Shown piece by piece: positions 59,543 through 64,000 of a stretch of DNA of 64,000 nt; the first letter of the stretch is position 1; each line of letters begins with the position of its first letter. The DNA lies in the NCBI RefSeq assembly GCF_008107725.1, contig NZ_VIRN01000064.1, positions 248,001 to 312,000 of the forward strand, in the 5' to 3' direction. The notes under the pieces were generated by a model. The model worked only from the letters and a program-made list of their open reading frames with translations. It searched no databases and was not told the DNA's origin. The position numbers and the translations under genes are program-made. Source of the stretch: Marinobacter sp. BW6. Lineage in GTDB: Bacteria > Pseudomonadota > Gammaproteobacteria > Pseudomonadales > Oleiphilaceae.

Positions 59543-60756
59543 CACTCTGGTTATCTGCAGGTTTGATCTTCACCTTCGCCGCCATTGTGCTGATCCTGTA
59601 CAAATGGTGGGACATCCAGTGCATCGGCGTAACGCCGGTCAGAACTTTCACCTTTATTGCCATACTGTTCACCTCCGGTCTGGATGTGGGGCTGATCATG
59701 TTCCCGCTCACCGAGTTCGGTGGCTATGGCGATCTGTCTGCCAGCCCTGAGTACGGCTTTGCCAACCCGCTGGCCATTGAGTTCGGGTTCTGGGCATTCC
59801 TGATCTGGGGATTCTATTTCCTGACCTGTTTCTATTTTGCGATCATCGAGCCACGGGTACAGTTCTTTGAAATTCCGCTGGTGAAAATTGTGAACAACGT
59901 GGTGATCATCGGCACCTGTGCGTTTACCGCCTATCTATTGCTGGTGAATCTGCCCTGGTATCTGCCCATGTTGGGTGATGGCGAGTCCGTGGTGCCGGCG
60001 TTCTACTTCATCGTGTTTGCGGCGATTGCGCTGGCGGTCTACTCCAGTTCCAAGATCAAGTATGTGCGCATCCTCAGCCTGGGTTCGAGTCTGTTGTTTA
60101 TCGCCCTGATTGTGGGCATGTGGTTCCGTGCGTTTGTCATGGGCGCCGGCTCGCCGGCGGATTTCTTGGGCACCGCCGGATTGATCAGTGAGTACTTCGC
60201 CAACATTCACCAGTTTGCCCTGCCCATCAATGACTACCACGAGTTCTACCTGTTCTGGTGGTTTGCCTGGAGCATCATGATCGGCCAGTTCACTGCGCGT
60301 TTCGTAAGCGGTATCCGTACCTGGCAGCTGTTGATTGCCATGCTGGTGGTACCGTCCATCGCCATTGGTGTGTGGTTTACCGTGCTTTATCACTACCATG
60401 CGGAAGGCCTGCAGATTGCGGCGTTTACCAATCTCGCCATGATCTCCGTGGGTGTGTTGATGGTGGTGAACTCGCTGGATTCACTGATCCGGCTGTACAC
60501 CGACAATCTCAATCTCACGGCCCAGCGCCTGGGGAGGGCGAACTATGTGGTGTTCAATTTCCTCGCTATGGTCGGCCTGACCATGCTGTTCCAGCTGGAT
60601 TTTTTGAGGATTCAGTGGGTTGGCGCCCTGGTGATTGCGCTGTATTTCGGCTGTTTCGTCTATATCCTGGCGAAGAAACGGGCGGAAGTGGCTGCCATTA
60701 AAGCGTCACCGAAAGAGAATATTCTGGACTTTGGAAAGATTGAACTGGCGGGCTAA
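59539..60756 (+). CDS. Compact BCCT-family transporter, probable choline/betaine uptake
   Basis: 405 residues with about 10 helices, shorter than typical BCCT carriers (about 500-680). Similarity to BCCT is seen in TSGLDVGLIMFPLTEF, GFWAFLIWGFYFLTCFYFAI and especially FWWFAWSIMIGQFTARFVSGIRTWQL, the counterpart of the conserved Trp-rich helix-8 region. The first two helices and the long C-terminal osmosensing tail of BetT-type proteins are missing. Position right after betIBA suggests choline or betaine as substrate. The family call is moderately sure, the substrate inferred. Confidence 0.7.
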   Translation: MTLWLSAGLIFTFAAIVLILYKWWDIQCIGVTPVRTFTFIAILFTSGLDVGLIMFPLTEFGGYGDLSASPEYGFANPLAIEFGFWAFLIWGFYFLTCFYFAIIEPRVQFFEIPLVKIVNNVVIIGTCAFTAYLLLVNLPWYLPMLGDGESVVPAFYFIVFAAIALAVYSSSKIKYVRILSLGSSLLFIALIVGMWFRAFVMGAGSPADFLGTAGLISEYFANIHQFALPINDYHEFYLFWWFAWSIMIGQFTARFVSGIRTWQLLIAMLVVPSIAIGVWFTVLYHYHAEGLQIAAFTNLAMISVGVLMVVNSLDSLIRLYTDNLNLTAQRLGRANYVVFNFLAMVGLTMLFQLDFLRIQWVGALVIALYFGCFVYILAKKRAEVAAIKASPKENILDFGKIELAG

Positions 60757-60804
60757 GGCCCAATAAAGGGGGTGGCGGAAAGAAATTCCCGGTCGGAACC
60801 CACA

Positions 60805-60821
60805 GATAGGTTTTTCCTATC
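60805..60821. promoter_or_regulatory. OxyR-like half-site or hairpin before ahpC
   Basis: GATAGG-TTTTT-CCTATC, which fits the ATAG-N7-CTAT spacing of an OxyR half-site. The adjacent second half-site is poor. An outer AACCC/GGGTT pair would extend it into a hairpin, so it may instead be a terminator of the transporter gene. Confidence 0.35.
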
Positions 60822-60920
60822 CCCGGGTTGGGAATTATCAATTTTATCCGCACCTCCAATATCCGTATTGTATGCGCCATCAATTCATCAACTTATGAAT
60901 CCATCAACAAGGAGTTTTTA

Positions 60921-61484
60921 ATGGGCATCATTAACAGCGAGATCAAGCCGTTCAACGCCACCGCCTTCAAAAACGGCGAGTTCGTTGAAATCAGCGAAGC
61001 AGACGTGAAAGGCAAGTGGGCGGTATTTTTCTTCTACCCGGCCGACTTCACTTTTGTATGCCCGACCGAGCTGGGCGACGTGGCCGACAAGTACGAAGAG
61101 CTCCAGAAGCTGGGCGTTGAAGTGTTCTCCGTGTCCACTGACACGCACTTCACCCACAAGGCGTGGCACGACAGCTCCGAGACCATCGGCAAGATCAACT
61201 ACTACATGGTAGGCGACCAGACCGGCACCATCACCAACAACTTCGGTGTAATGCGTGAAGGCCAGGGCCTGGCAGACCGCGCTACCTTCCTGATCGATCC
61301 GGATGGCATCATCCAGTCCGTAGAAATCAGTGCTGAAGGCGTTGGTCGTAACGCTGACTACCTGATGGACAAGGTCAAGGCTGCCCAGTATGTGCGCAAG
61401 CACCCGGGTGAAGTCTGCCCGGCCAAGTGGAAAGAAGGCGAAGAAACATTGGCTCCGTCTCTGGACCTGGTTGGCAAGATCTAA
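60921..61484 (+). CDS. ahpC: Alkyl hydroperoxide reductase, peroxiredoxin subunit AhpC
   Basis: 187 residues from ATG 60921, with CAAGGAG upstream; a longer reading to 60828 is not supported. [11 protein letters not shown] is the usual N-terminus. Peroxidatic Cys47 is in [12 protein letters not shown], and the resolving cysteine near 166 is in [10 protein letters not shown]. It is a 2-Cys Prx1-type enzyme that reduces H2O2 and organic peroxides and is recycled by AhpF, which lies 1.5 kb downstream on the same strand. Confidence 0.97.
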   Translation: MGIINSEIKPFNATAFKNGEFVEISEADVKGKWAVFFFYPADFTFVCPTELGDVADKYEELQKLGVEVFSVSTDTHFTHKAWHDSSETIGKINYYMVGDQTGTITNNFGVMREGQGLADRATFLIDPDGIIQSVEISAEGVGRNADYLMDKVKAAQYVRKHPGEVCPAKWKEGEETLAPSLDLVGKI

Positions 61485-61512
61485 GCTTCTCCTTCCGGAA
61501 AGCTTATGAACG

Positions 61513-61541
61513 AAAAACCCCGGAATTTCCGGGGTTTTTTT
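61513..61541. terminator. Bidirectional intrinsic terminator between ahpC and the Prx5 gene
   Basis: A 12-bp stem (61513-61524 with 61528-61539) around loop ATT, with A-run on one side and T-run on the other, serving both convergent genes. Confidence 0.85.
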
Positions 61542-61563
61542 GTGTCTGACGAAAAAGTGAAGC

Positions 61564-62040
61564 TCAGAGAGCCTCTAGAATGCTTTCGGCGCTGGTCTGG
61601 TCCAATCCCTGGGCATCGATATTCAGCAGCTCAACCTTACCGTCGTTCACGATCATGGCGTAGCGCTGGCTGCGAATGCCCATACCGTTCGCGGTCCGAT
61701 CCTGGGTCAGGTTCAGAGCCTTGGCGAACTCTGCCACGCCATCGGCCAGCATGACGATCTCTTCGGCATTGTGGGCCTTGCCCCAGGCGTCCATTACGAA
61801 GGCATCGTTGACCGATGTGCAGACGATGCTGTCCACGCCTTTGGCGCGCAGTTTGTCGGCATTTACCACAAAACCGGGTAAATGGGCGGCTGAACAGGTG
61901 GGGGTAAAAGCACCTGGTACGGCAAACAGGACGGCTTTCTTGCCGGCAAAGAGTTCGCTGGTGCGGACTTTCTCGGGGCCCTTCTCGCCCATTACCTGAA
62001 GTTCGATGTCTGGCAGGGTATCACCGGGCTGAATTGGCAT
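61564..62040 (-). CDS. Peroxiredoxin, Prx5 (redoxin) type
   Basis: 158 residues from ATG 62040 (MPIQPGDTLPDIELQV). Peroxidatic Cys49 is in VPGAFTPTCSAAHLPGF, with the Prx5-type spacing. It is likely reduced by glutathione/glutaredoxin or thioredoxin. Its start overlaps the end of the upstream DUF3581 gene by 20 bp, so the two are translated together. Confidence 0.94.
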   Translation of the reverse strand: MPIQPGDTLPDIELQVMGEKGPEKVRTSELFAGKKAVLFAVPGAFTPTCSAAHLPGFVVNADKLRAKGVDSIVCTSVNDAFVMDAWGKAHNAEEIVMLADGVAEFAKALNLTQDRTANGMGIRSQRYAMIVNDGKVELLNIDAQGLDQTSAESILEAL

Positions 62041-62776
62041 TCTTGTGGTCTCCACTGTTGTCCTCGTTGAAATAATCGGCGCCACGGGCCTTGAGGCGAT
62101 AGAACTCTTCAATCACGCCTGCCATCGCCTCTGCGCAATAGGGCCGCAAGCCACTTAATACGAGCCGTTTGGTCACTTCGCCCACCGGTTTGTTGTTTGC
62201 GGTCAGGCGGTATTCCAGAAGAACGTTCCCACGCTTGCCGGCTGCCTCGAGCGTGGCGTTGTGCAATTCCAGACCGGGGGAGGGCAGATCCAGGTTATCC
62301 AGGGCCAGGCTCATGCTCTCATACATCACCATGGGCCGGTCGGGATTGAACATTACCCCGTTCGACTCCATTAACGGTTTGAGAGTATGGGGGAAGTTTT
62401 TTCCGGAGGCGGCCACATAGGCTCGGGAAATGGTCTCGATCAGCTGTTCATCGTCGGTGGTCGCGCCACTGCGAACCACCTCGATATAGACTTTGCCGGC
62501 ATCGTCGCAGACGTCAATCGTGTCCCCGGTTTCAACGAACTTGAGTGGTACATTCTCTCCGAGCAGGCTGCGGAACCGAAAGGTCATGTTTTCCGACAGC
62601 CCGAAGCGCGCCAGTACGATGGCAAAAAGCAGGTCGCCGGGAACACAGAAACGACGGGCATCCGGGTCGTGGATGGGATTGAAATCCCCGGCAATTTCCT
62701 TGGCGAACTGGCTGGCTTGCAGGGCGGAAATTACGACGTGTCCGTCCTGGACGGAGTGGAAACGGTCTAGAAACAT
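62021..62776 (-). CDS. DUF3581 family protein
   Basis: 251 residues. HVVISALQASQFAKEIAGDFNPIHDPDARRFCVPGDLLFAIVLARFG at about 13-59 resembles the hot-dog/MaoC-like start of DUF3581 proteins of marine gammaproteobacteria. The repeat of a similar pattern in the second half suggests a double hot-dog fold. Function unknown; a thioester or acyl ligand is possible but unproven. It is co-translated with a peroxiredoxin. Confidence 0.75.
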   Translation of the reverse strand: MFLDRFHSVQDGHVVISALQASQFAKEIAGDFNPIHDPDARRFCVPGDLLFAIVLARFGLSENMTFRFRSLLGENVPLKFVETGDTIDVCDDAGKVYIEVVRSGATTDDEQLIETISRAYVAASGKNFPHTLKPLMESNGVMFNPDRPMVMYESMSLALDNLDLPSPGLELHNATLEAAGKRGNVLLEYRLTANNKPVGEVTKRLVLSGLRPYCAEAMAGVIEEFYRLKARGADYFNEDNSGDHKNANSAR

Positions 62777-63035
62777 GCGTTGCCTATTCTGGGTACCAGA
62801 GAATGATGTTGCGACGATATGACAACATCATACTGCGGCAGGCTTTCGGTGGATATGCGCTATTGGTCAAGCCCCGAGCAGCGGTGAGTCTGAAGGTATA
62901 GCAAAGTCCTATCAAACAGTTTGGGTCAATTAATTTGAGCATTGGGTTGCGGGGCCGTATCTTTGCACCAACTCAACTTAACCACCGTATTTGATTCAAA
63001 TACTTAGTTTCGAGATTTAAAGGAGAAGTCAGACT
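62777..63035. other. Intergenic region between the DUF3581 gene and ahpF
   Basis: 259 bp with divergent promoters expected. I see AT-rich stretches near 62912-62940 and 62985-63020 but no convincing operator. Confidence 0.3.
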
Positions 63036-64000
63036 ATGTTGGATGCCAATATCAAGGAACAGTTGAAAGCCTACATGGACAAGTTGCAGCAGCCGATTGA
63101 GCTGGTCGCGGCTTACGACGACAGCAAGAAGTCCCAGGAACTCCGGGAGCTGCTGGAAGAGCTGGAACCCATGTCTTCCAAGATCAGCCTCCGTACTGAA
63201 GAGTCCAATGACGTGCGTCGTCCGTCTTTCGCCATCAACCGTGTAGGCACCGATATTGGCGTTCGCTTTGCCGGCATTCCCATGGGCCACGAGTTCACCT
63301 CGCTGGTGCTGGCGCTACTGCAGGTGGGCGGCCATCCCTCCAAGGCTTCCCAGGATGTGATCGAGCAGATCCAGTCTCTGGAAGGCCGGTTCGAGTTTGA
63401 AACCTACTTCTCGCTCTCCTGCCAGAACTGCCCGGATGTGGTTCAGGCCCTGAACCTGATGAGCGTGTTGAACCCGAACGTCAAGAACACCTCCATCGAC
63501 GGTGCCCTGTTCCAGGATGAAGTGGAACAGCGTGAAGTGATGGCGGTGCCCAGCGTTTACATGAACGGCGAGCCCTGGGGCCAGGGCCGTATGACTCTGG
63601 AAGAGATTGTCGCCAAACTGGACACCAGCTCCAGCGAGAAAGACGCCGAGAAGATCAACCAGAAAGAGACCTTCGAGGTTCTTGTGATTGGTGGCGGCCC
63701 GGCCGGCGCCTCCGCTGCTATCTACGCGGCTCGTAAGGGGATCTCAACCGGTATCGCGGCCGAGCGTTTTGGTGGTCAGGTGGCTGATACCATGGGCATC
63801 GAGAACCTGATCTCTGTGCCTTACACCGAAGGCCCGAAACTGGTGGCGGCCATGGAGCAGCACGTCAAGGAGTACGACGTGGATATCATGAACATGCAGC
63901 GTGCTGAGAAGCTGATTCCGGCTTCACGTCCGGGCATGCCCCACGAGGTGCGGTTGGATAATGGTGCGACTCTCAAGGCCCGCAGCCTGGTCCTGTCTAC
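63036..64000 (+). CDS. ahpF: Alkyl hydroperoxide reductase flavoprotein subunit AhpF (3' end outside window)
   Basis: The first 321 residues are present, of about 520. ATG 63036 has AAGGAG upstream. The N-terminal double-thioredoxin-fold domain carries the redox pair Cys129/Cys132 in [15 protein letters not shown]. The FAD-binding motif [19 protein letters not shown] begins near residue 217, followed by [13 protein letters not shown]. It passes electrons from NADH to AhpC. It is separated from ahpC by two minus-strand genes rather than directly adjoining it. Confidence 0.96.
   Translation, partial: MLDANIKEQLKAYMDKLQQPIELVAAYDDSKKSQELRELLEELEPMSSKISLRTEESNDVRRPSFAINRVGTDIGVRFAGIPMGHEFTSLVLALLQVGGHPSKASQDVIEQIQSLEGRFEFETYFSLSCQNCPDVVQALNLMSVLNPNVKNTSIDGALFQDEVEQREVMAVPSVYMNGEPWGQGRMTLEEIVAKLDTSSSEKDAEKINQKETFEVLVIGGGPAGASAAIYAARKGISTGIAAERFGGQVADTMGIENLISVPYTEGPKLVAAMEQHVKEYDVDIMNMQRAEKLIPASRPGMPHEVRLDNGATLKARSLVLS

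Overview
The window is a chromosomal segment of a marine, moderately halophilic gammaproteobacterium, most likely Marinobacter or a close relative. The basis is the Pseudomonas/Marinobacter-like order mnmG-rsmG-parA-parB-atpIBEFHAGDC-glmU-glmS, an NrdA with two ATP-cones, an NhaB antiporter, a betIBA operon and a glucosylglycerol synthase/phosphorylase pair of the kind described from Marinobacter. It looks like core chromosome throughout. I found no insertion sequence, prophage, CRISPR array, rRNA or tRNA.

Layout. 1-4.2 kb: the 3' part of an RND pump gene, a c-di-GMP phosphodiesterase-like protein and an LplT-like MFS transporter. 4.2-4.56 kb: an AT-rich gap with two perfect DnaA boxes directly before mnmG, an oriC candidate. 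4.56-8.9 kb: mnmG, rsmG, parA, parB. 9.0-16.4 kb: a consensus sigma-70 promoter, the complete F-type ATP synthase operon and a branched terminator. 16.4-19.7 kb: glmU and glmS. 20-23.2 kb: nhaB, a periplasmic binding protein and a DUF3047 protein.

23.2-36.6 kb is the most interesting block. It holds an NCS1-permease/histidine-kinase/receiver fusion and a LuxR-type response regulator, divergent from a Urt/Fmd-type five-gene ABC importer, aliphatic amidase amiE, an AmiB-type AAA+ ATPase, formamidase fmdA and an fmdB-type zinc-ribbon gene. A bipartite DNA element with identical internal spacing lies before both urtA and fmdA. I infer that it is the binding site of the two-component system and ties the locus into one amide-sensing, uptake and hydrolysis regulon.

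36.6-41.1 kb: class Ia ribonucleotide reductase nrdA/nrdB. Upstream of nrdA are two NrdR-like boxes in helical phase and a cobalamin riboswitch, and each gene is preceded by a long REP-like inverted repeat. 41-47 kb: a GFA-family remnant, a diguanylate cyclase, and ggpPS plus a GH13 phosphorylase for making and recycling glucosylglycerol. 47-55.3 kb: a molybdopterin oxidoreductase, a CLCA_X-like HEXXH protein, two DUF4398/OmpA lipoproteins, an ICMT-like membrane methyltransferase, a degenerate-GGDEF/EAL protein and a small conserved-looking protein. 55.4-60.8 kb: a 30-bp perfect palindrome (BetI operator), betI-betB-betA, a 14-codon leader ORF and a compact BCCT transporter. 60.9-64 kb: ahpC, a Prx5-type peroxiredoxin, a DUF3581 protein and the start of ahpF.

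Osmoadaptation recurs: NhaB, glucosylglycerol metabolism and choline-to-betaine conversion. Peroxide defence closes the window. Promoters and regulator sites are pattern matches made by eye.
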